The notes: generated by a model not told the origin, from the letters alone. 33,540 nt of DNA from an uncultured Clostridia bacterium (GCA_937894775.1 CALAXC010000261.1:1-33540); one strand, 5' to 3'. Positions 1 to 8,626 are shown, counted from the stretch's first letter. A program made the numbers and translations.

Positions 1-225
1 GGGGCTCTGCCCCTCTTGACCCCGCCACCTTTTGAAAAAGGTGGACCAAAACTTTTCTGAATCGCTCTTTGCGAGATGTACAAAGTGCCCGATGGCTTTG
101 GAGGAGCTATGTGTGTGTAGATTGGCTGTCGGCTCAGCCGACTTTGGAAAAAACTTGACCAAAAACTTCTCAGCTGGGTTAGCGCGAACATTGTTCGCAC
201 AAATACATTTTTATACTTCCATCTG
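1..225. repeat. Intergenic repeat-like sequence with three hairpins
   Basis: No gene is supported here; the one short reading frame has no ribosome-binding site and runs through palindromes. Visible hairpins are CCACCTTTT/AAAAGGTGG (25-44), GTCGGC/GCCGAC (128-142) and GCGAAC/GTTCGC (184-198). The phrase ACCAAAA(A)CTT occurs twice, near 45-54 and 158-168, so the stretch is internally repetitive. It lies downstream of ribF (minus strand). It resembles palindromic intergenic repeats common in Clostridia, but this was not searched, and the left end is cut by the window. Confidence 0.45.
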
Positions 226-1161
226 CTATTGAATATTTAACATCAGCTTTGCTTTTTCTATATCCTTTTTCACCTGAGCGGAAAGATCGTCAAGAGAGTC
301 AAATTTTCTTTCTTTGCGAATAAAGTCGATAAATTCTACTGTTACGTATTTTCCGTAAAGATCGGAAGAAAAATCAAATATGTGTGTTTCACAGATAAGA
401 CGGCTGTCTTTTACGGTTGGGCGCATACCTATATTTGTTATTCCGTATTCGGTTTTCTTTGATATCTTGATTTTTGTAAGATAAACACCGTTCTTTAAAA
501 GGGGGATGCTTGACGGTAGATCCTGATTGACCGTTGGAAATCCAAGCTTTCTGCCAAGATGCTGACCGTCTTTTACTTTTGAACGCAGGGAATAAGGATG
601 CCCGAGCATTTTTTGGGCATTTTTGATATCTCCGTTCGCTAAAAAGGCGCGAATAGCAGAGGAGCTTACAGTTTGTCCGTCAATTTTTATTTCGTCAATT
701 ACCGAGAGCTTTATTCCTTTATTGTTGCAAAGCTTTTGTAATAGCGCGGTGTCCCCACTTCCGTTTTTGCCAAAACGGTAATTAAATCCGCAAAAGATGT
801 GCTTTGCGCAAAGCCCTTTTATGAGTATCTCTTCAAAAAAATCCTCAGGTGAAAGCTCAGCTGTTTTTTTGTTAAATTCAACGCCGATAAAAACATCTGC
901 TCCAAGTGAGCGGATAAGTCGCTTTTTTTCGTTGATAGGAGTTATGAGCGCAATTTTTTCGGATTCGCTTTTTGCAAAAAAGTTTTTTGGAGGGGAGTTG
1001 AAGCTCCATACCACCGAAACAAGTGAGCTTTTTTTAGCTTCGTATATCGCTTGGCTTATAATTTCCGCATGTCCTTTGTGAACACCGTCAAAACAACCGA
1101 GAGCAACCGCGCTCGGCTTGTTTTCGTGCTTGTAAGAGCTTGTTGATGTGTAGCTTTTCAC
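226..1161 (-). CDS. ribF: Bifunctional riboflavin kinase/FAD synthetase RibF
   Basis: RibF converts riboflavin to FMN and then to FAD in the cytoplasm, supplying the flavins used by the neighbouring Rnf complex. The N-terminal half is a nucleotidyltransferase (FAD synthetase) domain with ALGCFDGVHKGH near residues 20-31 and an SSSAIRAFL-type motif near residue 165. The C-terminal half is the flavokinase barrel, with the GRKLGFPTVN motif. The 311 aa length is normal for RibF. The GTG start at 1161 is chosen because AAAGGAG lies 6-7 bases upstream. An in-frame ATG at 1194 is immediately downstream of the promoter -10 and has no ribosome-binding site. Confidence 0.93.
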   Translation of the reverse strand: MKSYTSTSSYKHENKPSAVALGCFDGVHKGHAEIISQAIYEAKKSSLVSVVWSFNSPPKNFFAKSESEKIALITPINEKKRLIRSLGADVFIGVEFNKKTAELSPEDFFEEILIKGLCAKHIFCGFNYRFGKNGSGDTALLQKLCNNKGIKLSVIDEIKIDGQTVSSSAIRAFLANGDIKNAQKMLGHPYSLRSKVKDGQHLGRKLGFPTVNQDLPSSIPLLKNGVYLTKIKISKKTEYGITNIGMRPTVKDSRLICETHIFDFSSDLYGKYVTVEFIDFIRKERKFDSLDDLSAQVKKDIEKAKLMLNIQ

Positions 1162-1195
1162 GGTCTGCTCCTTTCTGCTTTTATGTCTGTACAAT

Positions 1196-1224
1196 ATTAT
1201 AGCACAGTTTCAAAAATAAAACAA
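1196..1224 (-). promoter_or_regulatory. Sigma-A promoter of ribF
   Basis: On the minus strand TTGTTT (1219-1224) and TATAAT (1196-1201) are separated by 17 bases. Transcription would start near 1189, just ahead of the AAAGGAG that serves the GTG start of ribF. This position argues against using the upstream ATG. Confidence 0.8.
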
Positions 1225-1262
1225 GAAGGAATTTTTCTTTATACGGGTAATTTATATATGAC

Positions 1263-1292
1263 TTGACAGCAGCGTTTTATATATGATATAAT
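1263..1292 (+). promoter_or_regulatory. Sigma-A promoter of the rnf operon
   Basis: TTGACA (1263-1268) and TATAAT (1287-1292) are separated by 18 bases. The rnfC ribosome-binding site AAGGAGG follows at 1312-1318. No other strong promoter is visible inside the six overlapping rnf genes, so this is probably the operon promoter. Confidence 0.8.
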
Positions 1293-1327
1293 TATGATAT
1301 ATATTATGCGTAAGGAGGACGGGAATA

Positions 1328-2659
1328 TTGCTTTTTAAAAAATTACACGGTGTTCGCGTAAAACACTTAAAAAACACGGCAAATGTTTTTCCACAAAGGA
1401 TAGCTTTGCCTAAAACCGTTTATATCCCTATGACAATGCATATAGGCGCACCTGCACGTATAATTGTAAAGGCAGGGGATACGGTTAATGTCGGTACACT
1501 TATAGGCGAAAGCGGAACGGGACTTTCCTCACCCGTGCATTCGAGCGTTTCGGGCAGCGTAAAAAAAATAGATGAAATGATAACTATCGCGGGTAATCAC
1601 GTTCCTATTGTAGTAATCGAAAGTGACGGAGCGCAGACGGTAGATCCTTCGATTTCTCCTTATACGGTAAACAGTAAAGAAGAATTCCTTGACGCACTCC
1701 GTAAGAGTGGCATAGTGGGTCTTGGCGGTGCGGGATTTCCTACTCCGATAAAGCTTAATGCAGATAATTCAAAAGTCGATACTCTTATTATCAACGGTGC
1801 GGAATGTGAGCCGTATATAACGTCTGATACAAGAACAATGCTTGACAGTGCCGATGACGTAGCTTACGGTATTGCGCTTATTTGCAGATTCCTTGAAATA
1901 GATAACGTTATTGTGGGAATAGAAAAAAACAAACCCGAGTGTATAGCATCTATGCGAAAGGCTTTGGAAAATATGCCTTTTGCTAAGGTTATGCCTCTTC
2001 CGTCGGTATATCCTCAGGGCGGAGAAAAGGTTCTGGCATATCATACTACTGGCAGAGTGATACCGCAGGGCAGACTTCCTCTTGACGTAGGTCTTATCGT
2101 TATAAACTGCACAACAGTTGCGGCAATAGCAAAATTTATAAAGACGGGAATGCCTCTCGTTGAGAAATGTGTGACTGTCGACGGAAGTGCGGTCAATAAG
2201 CCTAAAAATCTTATCGTTCCGATAGGGACTCCCGTTAGTGAACTTGTTGATGCTTGCGGAGGATTTAAAGAATCCCCAAGAAAGGTTCTTTACGGAGGAC
2301 CGATGATGGGAATTGCGCTTTCCGATCTTCATTCTCCCGTACTTAAGCAGACAAATGCGGTAATATTTATGGGAGAAAAAGAGGCAACTCCGCCACTCGT
2401 GACTCCTTGCATAAAGTGCGGCGCCTGTATAGAAGCATGTCCTTTTTCACTCGATCCCGTGGCTATCTCAAAAGCATATAAGGCTAATGATCCTGAAATG
2501 CTCGATAAGCTTAAGGTCGACATTTGTATGGAGTGCGGATGCTGCAGTTATGTCTGTCCCGCAAAGCGGAATATAGTACAGCGTAACAAATTGGCAAAGG
2601 CGATGCTCCGTGAACATAGAATAAAACAAAAAGCGCAGGAGGAAAAGAAAAATGGATGA
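1328..2659 (+). CDS. rnfC: Rnf complex electron-transport subunit RnfC
   Basis: RnfC is the peripheral NADH/FMN-binding subunit of the Rnf complex, which couples ferredoxin oxidation with NAD+ reduction to Na+ or H+ pumping. The protein is 443 aa. It contains a glycine-rich GLGGAGFPTPIK nucleotide-binding segment near residues 130-142. Two C-terminal [4Fe-4S] motifs are visible, CIKCGACIEACP near residue 360 and CMECGCCSYVCP near residue 400. The start is TTG, with AGGAGG nine bases upstream and no ATG nearby in frame. It is the first gene of rnfCDGEAB and overlaps rnfD by 8 bases. Confidence 0.95.
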   Translation: MLFKKLHGVRVKHLKNTANVFPQRIALPKTVYIPMTMHIGAPARIIVKAGDTVNVGTLIGESGTGLSSPVHSSVSGSVKKIDEMITIAGNHVPIVVIESDGAQTVDPSISPYTVNSKEEFLDALRKSGIVGLGGAGFPTPIKLNADNSKVDTLIINGAECEPYITSDTRTMLDSADDVAYGIALICRFLEIDNVIVGIEKNKPECIASMRKALENMPFAKVMPLPSVYPQGGEKVLAYHTTGRVIPQGRLPLDVGLIVINCTTVAAIAKFIKTGMPLVEKCVTVDGSAVNKPKNLIVPIGTPVSELVDACGGFKESPRKVLYGGPMMGIALSDLHSPVLKQTNAVIFMGEKEATPPLVTPCIKCGACIEACPFSLDPVAISKAYKANDPEMLDKLKVDICMECGCCSYVCPAKRNIVQRNKLAKAMLREHRIKQKAQEEKKNG

Positions 2660-3629
2660 ACAAATGCTGTTAGTTTCTCCCGCGCCTCATTTCAGAAAAA
2701 AACGCAATACGCAGTCGATAATGCTCGATGTTATAATTGCGCTTATACCTGCGTTTATAGCTTCGGTGCTGATATTTGGTTGGCGCTCGTTGCTTGTCGT
2801 TTCGGTATGCATTGTTACTTGCGTACTTTCGGAATTTCTTTTTCAGAAGCTTTGTAAACGCGCGGTAACGGTAAGTGATCTTTCTGCTGTTGTTACGGGT
2901 ATGCTGCTCGGATTCAATCTGCCGTATACTATACCGATATGGCAGGCGGTGTTTGGAAGTCTTGTTGCTATAGTTGTTGTAAAGCAGCTTTTTGGCGGAA
3001 TAGGTAAAAACTTTGCTAATCCCGCAATTACGGCAAGAATAGTTATGACGGTTTCTTTTGCCTCTGCTATGACCGATTTTTCGATTCTGGGTGCACCCGA
3101 TGTGCTAAGCTCGGCAACGCCTCTTACGTCCGACGCAGGACCGATTTATACCGTTTTTGGCGGACAATATGCGGGTGAAAGCTCAAATAAGCTTTTAACG
3201 CTTTTTCTTGGAAATTACGCAGGTTCTCTTGGAGAAACCTGTGCTCTTGCAATACTTATAGGCGGAATATATCTTCTTTGCCGAAAAATAATCAGTTGGC
3301 ATATTCCCGTTGCTTTTATAGGTACAGCGGCTGTTTTGGGCGCTATAGCGGGACATAATGCGCTTGAATATATTTTGTGCGGCGGACTTTTACTTGGCGC
3401 TTTCTTTATGGCTACCGATTATTCGACTACACCCTCCACTAAGTGGGGAAAGATAATTTTCGGTATAGGCTGCGGTCTTATAACATTTGTTATACGTGAG
3501 TTTGGAGGATATCCCGAGGGAGTTTCTTTCTCTATTCTCCTTATGAATATCCTTTCACCGTATATATCGATGCTTACCCGTAAAAGACCTTTTGGAACTA
3601 AAAAGACGGGAGGAAAAAAGTATGACTAA
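2652..3629 (+). CDS. rnfD: Rnf complex membrane subunit RnfD
   Basis: RnfD is an integral membrane subunit that carries a covalently bound flavin in characterised complexes and belongs to the NqrB/RnfD family. The protein is 325 aa with many hydrophobic segments from residue 25 onward. A GIGKNFANPAITARIVM region and MATDYSTTPSTKWGK near residues 255-270 are typical; the latter contains the threonine context used for FMN attachment. The start ATG overlaps the rnfC stop, and GAGGAAAAG lies just upstream. The gene overlaps rnfG by 8 bases, so translation is probably coupled. Confidence 0.94.
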   Translation: MDEQMLLVSPAPHFRKKRNTQSIMLDVIIALIPAFIASVLIFGWRSLLVVSVCIVTCVLSEFLFQKLCKRAVTVSDLSAVVTGMLLGFNLPYTIPIWQAVFGSLVAIVVVKQLFGGIGKNFANPAITARIVMTVSFASAMTDFSILGAPDVLSSATPLTSDAGPIYTVFGGQYAGESSNKLLTLFLGNYAGSLGETCALAILIGGIYLLCRKIISWHIPVAFIGTAAVLGAIAGHNALEYILCGGLLLGAFFMATDYSTTPSTKWGKIIFGIGCGLITFVIREFGGYPEGVSFSILLMNILSPYISMLTRKRPFGTKKTGGKKYD

Positions 3630-4188
3630 AGAGATCTCTTCAAAAAAGGATACCTTTAAAAGCTTGATATTGCCCGTAATCGTTCTTGTGGCGATCTGTA
3701 CAGTGATAGGTGCGGCAATGGCGGCTATAAACTATATTACAGAGCCTAAAATAGAGGAGGCGCGCCGCGAAAAGGAAATAAAGGCACTTGATGCGGTGAT
3801 CCCCGAAAATAACGGATTTACAAAGCTTGAAATTTCAGATCTTCCCGAATGTGTAAGCGCAGTATATTCGGATAACGGTTCCGATTGCTTGGCGGTAATG
3901 CTTTCGGTAAAAGGGTATGATTCCTCAAATCCGATGAGCGTTGCGGTGGGCTTTGACGGAAACGGTGAAATAATAAAGTGCTCTGTTATTTCTTGTGCTG
4001 GCGAAACAAAGGGAATAGGCTCTAAGGTGGCTGATGACGGTTTTCTGTCACTCTTTGTCGGTAAAAAAGATGTTTCGTCGGTAGATACTATAAGCGGAGC
4101 GACGATATCCTCTACCGCTTTTAAGGAAGCTGTTGAAGATGCGTGTATTGTTGTAGCCGATATCAGGACTGCGGAGGTGACGAAATGA
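3622..4188 (+). CDS. rnfG: Rnf complex FMN-binding subunit RnfG
   Basis: RnfG is a membrane-anchored subunit facing the outside, with FMN bound covalently through a threonine. The 188 aa protein has one N-terminal membrane helix (about residues 15-37) and an FMN-binding domain. The attachment motif SGATISST is near residues 154-161. The ATG at 3622 is preferred over a start 30 bases earlier because GGGAGG lies at 3608-3613, and because the ATG is inside the last codons of rnfD. It ends in an ATGA overlap with rnfE. Confidence 0.93.
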   Translation: MTKEISSKKDTFKSLILPVIVLVAICTVIGAAMAAINYITEPKIEEARREKEIKALDAVIPENNGFTKLEISDLPECVSAVYSDNGSDCLAVMLSVKGYDSSNPMSVAVGFDGNGEIIKCSVISCAGETKGIGSKVADDGFLSLFVGKKDVSSVDTISGATISSTAFKEAVEDACIVVADIRTAEVTK

Positions 4189-4871
4189 CAAAGTGGCAGA
4201 ATTTTCTTAAGGGTATTATAAAAGAAAATCCAACGCTCGTGCTTGTTCTCGGCACTTGTCCCACACTTGCCGTTACTACTTCCGTACCTAATGCGCTCGG
4301 AATGGGTGTAGCTGCGGCAGCGGTGCTCCTTTGCTCGAATATAGCTATATCGGCGCTCAGAAAGGTTATACCCGATAAGGTAAGAATACCTGCTTATATA
4401 GTTCTTATAGCGGGATTTGTAACTATTATAGAAATGCTTATGCACGCATTCGTTCCCGATCTGTATGAAGCTTTGGGCGTATTTCTTTCGCTCATAGTTG
4501 TAAACTGTATAATTCTCGGAAGAGCCGAGATGTACGCAAGCAAGAATAAAGTTATTGATTCGGCAATAGATGCTCTTGGAATGGGTGTTGGCTTTACGTT
4601 AGCACTGTTTTTGATGTCGAGTATAAGAGAGATACTCGGTTCAGGTACGTGGTGTGGGCTTCCGATACCGTGGCTTTCTGAAAATTCTATAATGATATTC
4701 AGCGTTCCCGCAGGCGGATTCTTTGTTTTTGGCTGTCTTATAGCTTTGGTCAATAAGATAACTAAAAACAAGGGTGATAAAAAGCTTAACGGATGCGAGG
4801 GATGTCCTTCTGCTTTTCTTTGCGGAAAGAAAAAGCAACAGGAAAATGAAGGAGAGGGGGACTGTAAGTAA
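4185..4871 (+). CDS. rnfE: Rnf complex membrane subunit RnfE
   Basis: RnfE is a six-helix membrane subunit, paired with RnfA, in the core of the complex. The 228 aa protein has the conserved segments PTLVLVLGTCPTLAVTTS near residues 14-31 and NCIILGRAEMYAS near residue 108. The C-terminal tail contains several cysteines (CEGCPSAFLCGKKK). The start ATG at 4185 overlaps the rnfG stop (ATGA) and has GGAGGTGA upstream. The stop and the rnfA start share a base (TAATG). Confidence 0.94.
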   Translation: MTKWQNFLKGIIKENPTLVLVLGTCPTLAVTTSVPNALGMGVAAAAVLLCSNIAISALRKVIPDKVRIPAYIVLIAGFVTIIEMLMHAFVPDLYEALGVFLSLIVVNCIILGRAEMYASKNKVIDSAIDALGMGVGFTLALFLMSSIREILGSGTWCGLPIPWLSENSIMIFSVPAGGFFVFGCLIALVNKITKNKGDKKLNGCEGCPSAFLCGKKKQQENEGEGDCK

Positions 4872-5464
4872 TGGAAAAATTTCTGATCATACTTATGACA
4901 TCGGTCCTCGTCAATAATTACGTGCTTGTCAGATTTTTAGGAATATGTCCTTTTTTGGGTGTTTCCAAAAAGCTTAATCAGGCTGTGGGAATGGGCGTTG
5001 CAGTTACATTTGTTATGCTTATGGCTACAGCGGCGACGTATCCTATTTATACTTATCTGCTTTTGCCGAACGGAATGTCGTATATGCGAACGATAGTCTT
5101 TATCCTCGTTATTGCGGCACTTGTACAGCTCGTTGAAATAGTACTTAAAAGATATATTCCCGCGCTTCATAAGTCACTTGGAATATATCTTCCTTTGATA
5201 ACAACAAACTGTGCGGTTTTGGGTGTAACGATAAACAATATAAATGACGGATTTAACTTTGCCGAGTCTATGGTAAGCTCTTTTGGATGCGGACTTGGAT
5301 TTTTACTTGCTATGGTTCTTTTTGCGGGAGTTCGTTCACGCATAGAGGATGCAGATCCCCCCGAATCCTTTAAGGGACTTCCTATAACACTCGTTTCGGC
5401 ATCGATAGTCGCGCTTTCCTTTATGGGATTTGCGGGACTTGTCGACGGTATATTTGGAAAGTGA
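4871..5464 (+). CDS. rnfA: Rnf complex membrane subunit RnfA
   Basis: RnfA is a six-helix membrane protein homologous to RnfE, with inverted topology in the known structures. The 197 aa length fits the family. Typical motifs are NNYVLVRFLGICPFLGVSKK near residues 15-34 and TTNCAVLGVTINN near residue 115. The cysteines in these two motifs are those that hold the intramembrane iron-sulfur cluster shared by RnfA and RnfE. Translation starts on the last base of the rnfE stop, with GGAGAGGGGG shortly upstream. Confidence 0.95.
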   Translation: MEKFLIILMTSVLVNNYVLVRFLGICPFLGVSKKLNQAVGMGVAVTFVMLMATAATYPIYTYLLLPNGMSYMRTIVFILVIAALVQLVEIVLKRYIPALHKSLGIYLPLITTNCAVLGVTINNINDGFNFAESMVSSFGCGLGFLLAMVLFAGVRSRIEDADPPESFKGLPITLVSASIVALSFMGFAGLVDGIFGK

Positions 5465-5475
5465 GGTAGTTGATT

Positions 5476-6297
5476 ATGCCTATTTTAATTGCTACCGTTT
5501 CAGTTGCGGTTATAGGATTTATCTGTGCTGTAATGTTAGTTCTTGCGGCAAAATTTTTCGCTGTTCCCGAAAACGAAAAGCTTTCCAAAATAAGGGAATG
5601 TCTACCCGGAGCAAATTGTGGCGCTTGTTCTTTTGCGGGGTGTGACGGATATGCAAAAGCGCTTTGCGAGGATGATTCGGTAAAAACGAATTTATGTATT
5701 CCGGGTGGGGATGCCGTTGCTTCGCAGATAGCTCAGATCCTCGGCAAAGAGGCAGAGGACGTTATCGAGCAGGTTGCCGTTATTCATTGTTACGGAGATT
5801 GTGAGCATACTGTAAATAAAATGGATTACGTCGGCATAAACAGTTGTCAGGCAGCTAAAACAATGTATGGCGGAAAGGGTAAATGTACTTTTGGCTGTAT
5901 GGGATTTGGAGATTGTGTTTCGGCTTGCCCTCAAAATGCTATATGCTTGCATAATGGCATAGCTCATATAAATGCAAGGCTTTGTATAGGGTGTGGACTC
6001 TGTACCCGAACTTGTCCGCAAGGACTTATTACACTTATGGCGGACGAGGAAAATCTTCTTGTGACTTGTAATAACAAAGAAAAAGGTGCAGTCGTAAGAG
6101 GAAAGTGTTCTAACGGCTGTATAGCCTGTAAAAAATGTGAAAAGAGCTGTCCTTCGGGAGCTATAAAGGTTGAGGATAATCTTGCGCGTATAGATTACAG
6201 CCTTTGTACAAAATGCGGACTTTGCGCGGAAAGCTGTCCCGTGGGATGTATTCTTGTATCGGATTTTTACGGGATACATAAGGCTAAGAGAGATTGA
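5476..6297 (+). CDS. rnfB: Rnf complex ferredoxin-type subunit RnfB
   Basis: RnfB is thought to be the entry point for electrons from reduced ferredoxin. The 273 aa protein has an N-terminal membrane helix (residues 3-25) and a CLPGANCGACSFAGC cluster motif near residue 42. After it come four further cysteine clusters ending in the 2x[4Fe-4S] ferredoxin pattern (CIGCGLCTRTCP, CIACKKCEKSCP, CTKCGLCAESCP). This cysteine-rich build matches clostridial RnfB. The ATG at 5476 has GAGGT eight bases upstream; a TTG two codons earlier is less likely. It closes the operon and a terminator follows. Confidence 0.94.
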   Translation: MPILIATVSVAVIGFICAVMLVLAAKFFAVPENEKLSKIRECLPGANCGACSFAGCDGYAKALCEDDSVKTNLCIPGGDAVASQIAQILGKEAEDVIEQVAVIHCYGDCEHTVNKMDYVGINSCQAAKTMYGGKGKCTFGCMGFGDCVSACPQNAICLHNGIAHINARLCIGCGLCTRTCPQGLITLMADEENLLVTCNNKEKGAVVRGKCSNGCIACKKCEKSCPSGAIKVEDNLARIDYSLCTKCGLCAESCPVGCILVSDFYGIHKAKRD

Positions 6298-6432
6298 TAA
6301 TGTTGCTTTGCTATGCGGTTGTAACATATAGAACAAAAACTCAATGCACGATGTTCGAGCAAACCGACATTACCTGCCATTCTGAGCCGACTTTCAAAAT
6401 CGCTTATTTTAATATTGAATATTAATATTACG

Positions 6433-6466
6433 GCACCCGATCTTATGGTAGGATCGGGTGCTTTTA
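6433..6466 (+). terminator. Rho-independent terminator of the rnf operon
   Basis: The stem GCACCCGATC/GATCGGGTGC (6433-6442 and 6452-6461) is perfect over 10 bp and is followed by TTTTATATAATT. It lies about 135 bases after rnfB. Between rnfB and the stem (6298-6432) no gene is supported. Confidence 0.9.
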
Positions 6467-6522
6467 TATAATTATTGATTATTAACTATTGTTTTTAAAA
6501 TATAATTTTTTTGCGACTGTAT

Positions 6523-6555
6523 GTGACAGTTTTTTATTTTAGTCTGTGATATAAT
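6523..6555 (+). promoter_or_regulatory. Probable spoIIG-type promoter with long spacer
   Basis: A -10 TATAAT (6550-6555) is preceded by GTGACA (6523-6528), close to the -35 consensus, at an unusual spacing of 21 bases. The Bacillus subtilis spoIIG promoter, which is sigma-A dependent and activated by Spo0A, is known for a similarly long spacer of 22 bp. No convincing Spo0A box (TGTCGAA) is visible, so Spo0A control is inferred from the gene identity and spacing only. Confidence 0.55.
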
Positions 6556-6584
6556 TAACGCAACCCCGAAAGGAGTGCAGGAGA

Positions 6585-7469
6585 ATGGAGCAGACCGTTT
6601 ATCTGGATATCTTTTTTTTAATAAATTTCAGTATGGATTTTTTAGGACTTTTCTTGAGCGGAAGGCTGCTTGAAAAACGAATAAGGCTTTTACGTGTTGT
6701 GCTCGCTGCCGTAATAGGCGGTGCTTACGCTTGCGCATCGCTTTTGCTTTCTTCGCAAATTCACGGATTGGCAGTTTTTTGTTTAGATGCGCTGATCTGT
6801 TTGCTTATGGCGTTTGTTTCAGTATTTGAAAAAAAGGCTGTTGGTAGTTCTTTCGCTTTTGCTTTGGTTTTCGGTGCTGTTTCTATACTTTTGGGCGGAG
6901 CTATGACGGCTCTTTTCAATTTATTTAATAAGATAGGGCTTGACAGGCTGTTTGGCGATTCAAGTCAAAGTGATGGAATGTCGGTATGGTTTTTTCTCTT
7001 TCTCGCTATTTTCAGTGCTTTGTTTACCGTCATTGGTTCAAAAGCATTAAAGCGAAAAATGATGCGAAAAAAAGGAAAACTCGAAATAAAATATAAGGGG
7101 AAAAGTGTTTCTCTTTTTTGTATTTGTGACAGCGGAAATCTTTTGCGTGAACCGATAAGCAGATTACCGTGTATCGTGGTCGACACCGATGCGGTCGGTG
7201 GTATATTTTCAAATACCTTGTTAAAAGCCGCAAAGAGCGGTGACCTTCTTTCTCTTGATGGCTATGACAGAGCTAAAATAAGACTTATTCCCACCTCGAC
7301 GGCAGCAGGGGAAACGATGCTTCTCGGTATAAGAGCCGATTCTGTACGTCTTGATATGGGAAAGGGTGCTTGCGAGGTTTCGGCGTACATAGCTTTTTCA
7401 AGAGAACCTATCGTTGCAAAGGGTGTTAAAGCGCTTGTGCCGAGTGAGCTTGCTCTCGGTACGGCTTAA
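6585..7469 (+). CDS. spoIIGA: Sporulation sigma-E processing peptidase SpoIIGA
   Basis: SpoIIGA is the membrane-embedded aspartic protease that cleaves pro-sigma-E in the mother cell after asymmetric division. The 294 aa protein has a hydrophobic N-terminal half with about five membrane segments (residues 5-155). The soluble C-terminal half carries the catalytic motif CDSGNLLREP near residue 183, whose aspartate is the active-site residue of the family. AAAGGAGTGCAGGAGA precedes the ATG. Its substrate gene sigE follows 26 bases downstream, the standard spoIIG arrangement. Confidence 0.94.
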   Translation: MEQTVYLDIFFLINFSMDFLGLFLSGRLLEKRIRLLRVVLAAVIGGAYACASLLLSSQIHGLAVFCLDALICLLMAFVSVFEKKAVGSSFAFALVFGAVSILLGGAMTALFNLFNKIGLDRLFGDSSQSDGMSVWFFLFLAIFSALFTVIGSKALKRKMMRKKGKLEIKYKGKSVSLFCICDSGNLLREPISRLPCIVVDTDAVGGIFSNTLLKAAKSGDLLSLDGYDRAKIRLIPTSTAAGETMLLGIRADSVRLDMGKGACEVSAYIAFSREPIVAKGVKALVPSELALGTA

Positions 7470-7495
7470 TTTTATTATTTCAGAAAGGCTTATTG

Positions 7496-8215
7496 ATGAA
7501 ACGGAGGAAAAATTGGTTTTTAAGATTAAAGAAATACCTGACGGCTAAAGCAAAAATTAAAAAGAAATACGAAGGAATATATTACATAAACGGAGCTGAA
7601 ACACTTCCACCGCCACTCTCTAAAGAAAAAGAAACAGAGATGATATGCAGAATGGAGTATGACGAGAACGCGAGAAAGCTTCTTGTAGAACATAATTTAA
7701 GATTGGTCGTTTATATAGCAAAACGCTTTGAAAATACGGGAATAGGCATAGAGGATCTTGTATCGATAGGTACTATCGGACTTATTAAGGCTATAAACAC
7801 GTTTAATCCAAGTAAAAATATAAAGCTTGCTACATATGCTTCAAGATGTATAGAAAATGAAATTTTAATGTACATACGTAAGCATTCGGGCGAGCGGGCA
7901 GAGGTGTCTTTCGATGAGCCCCTTAATACCGATTGGGACGGAAATGAGCTTTTGCTTTCCGATATTCTCAGCAGCGATGAGGACAGAATATCCTTTGAAA
8001 TAGAAAAAAACGAGGAAAGACAGCGTGTAAGACGGGCGGTGTTTGCGCTTGGAAACAGAGAAAGAGAGATAATAGAGCTGCGCTATGGACTCAACGGAAA
8101 GCGCGAGCTTACGCAAAAAGAGGTCGCCGATAAACTCGGTATATCTCAGTCATATATATCAAGACTTGAAAAAAAGATAATAGCAAGGCTTAAGGTCGAA
8201 ATAGAAACGAGATAG
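7496..8215 (+). CDS. sigE: RNA polymerase sporulation sigma factor SigE (pro-sigma-E)
   Basis: Sigma-E directs early mother-cell transcription during sporulation. The 239 aa protein begins with a basic, amphipathic prosequence (residues 1-27). The conserved segment YYINGAETLPPPLS follows, around which SpoIIGA cleaves in homologues. Region 2 (NLRLVVYIAKRFENTGIGIEDL, TYASRCIENEILMYIRK) and region 4 (helix-turn-helix TQKEVADKLGISQSYISRLE) are complete. The ATG at 7496 has GAAAGG seven bases upstream; a TTG one codon earlier is less likely. Co-transcription with spoIIGA is probable. Confidence 0.95.
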   Translation: MKRRKNWFLRLKKYLTAKAKIKKKYEGIYYINGAETLPPPLSKEKETEMICRMEYDENARKLLVEHNLRLVVYIAKRFENTGIGIEDLVSIGTIGLIKAINTFNPSKNIKLATYASRCIENEILMYIRKHSGERAEVSFDEPLNTDWDGNELLLSDILSSDEDRISFEIEKNEERQRVRRAVFALGNREREIIELRYGLNGKRELTQKEVADKLGISQSYISRLEKKIIARLKVEIETR

Positions 8216-8230
8216 GCTCATTTTTAGTTT

Positions 8231-8283
8231 TTTTGAAAAATTTTTCAAAAGGTCTTGAAATTTGTTTTTAGTTATGATATAAT
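8231..8283 (+). promoter_or_regulatory. rpmE promoter, preceded by an AT palindrome
   Basis: TTGAAA (8255-8260) and TATAAT (8278-8283) with a 17-base spacer form a good sigma-A promoter for rpmE. Immediately upstream is a perfect 20-bp AT-rich palindrome (8231-8250) after the sigE stop. It could serve as a weak terminator, although it has few G-C pairs. Confidence 0.75.
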
Positions 8284-8340
8284 TATTGCGTTTGAAACGA
8301 TGTCAAAGAACATCGAATAATAGAAACGAGGTAGATAAAA

Positions 8341-8550
8341 ATGAAATCAGGAATCCATCCTAATTATGAAGAGTGCGTGATCCGTTGCGCTTGCGGTGAG
8401 ACCGTTACCACAAAGTCCACTAAGGGCGGCGAGATTAGAGTTGAAATTTGCTCTAAGTGCCATCCTTTCTTTACCGGTAAACAGAAGTTTGTTGATGCCG
8501 GCGGACGTCTTGACAAGTTCAAGAAGAGACTCGAAAGAGCTGGTAAGTAA
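8341..8550 (+). CDS. rpmE: Large-subunit ribosomal protein bL31
   Basis: bL31 bridges the two ribosomal subunits. The 69 aa protein is the zinc-binding (C+) form. The ligands are CAC at residues 16-18 and CSKC at residues 37-40, followed by HPFFTGKQKFVD, a hallmark of the family. An AGGTAGATAAAA region precedes the ATG. The gene is flanked by its own promoter and terminator, so it is probably monocistronic. Confidence 0.96.
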   Translation: MKSGIHPNYEECVIRCACGETVTTKSTKGGEIRVEICSKCHPFFTGKQKFVDAGGRLDKFKKRLERAGK

Positions 8551-8569
8551 TCGGATATCCGATATTTTC

Positions 8570-8602
8570 AAGGCAGGTAGCGGTAGCTCCTGCCTTAAAT
8601 TT
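8570..8602 (+). terminator. Terminator of rpmE
   Basis: The stem AAGGCAGG/CCTGCCTT (8570-8577 and 8589-8596) is followed by AAATTTTTAT. A short palindrome, CGGATATCCG, lies just after the rpmE stop. Confidence 0.8.
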
Positions 8603-8626
8603 TTATAACGATAAAGGGGGTATATT

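Noticed and set aside
32..232. 66-aa plus-strand frame
   Set aside because: It crosses several palindromes, has no ribosome-binding site and lies in repeat-like sequence downstream of ribF.
6423..6431. TAATATTAC, the geminivirus nonanucleotide
   Set aside because: It lies in an AT-rich stretch before the rnf terminator, is not in a stem-loop loop, has no iterons and is far from any Rep.
6298..6432. Possible small gene or RNA between rnfB and its terminator
   Set aside because: No reading frame with a ribosome-binding site and no clear fold could be found; it looks like an untranslated 3' region.
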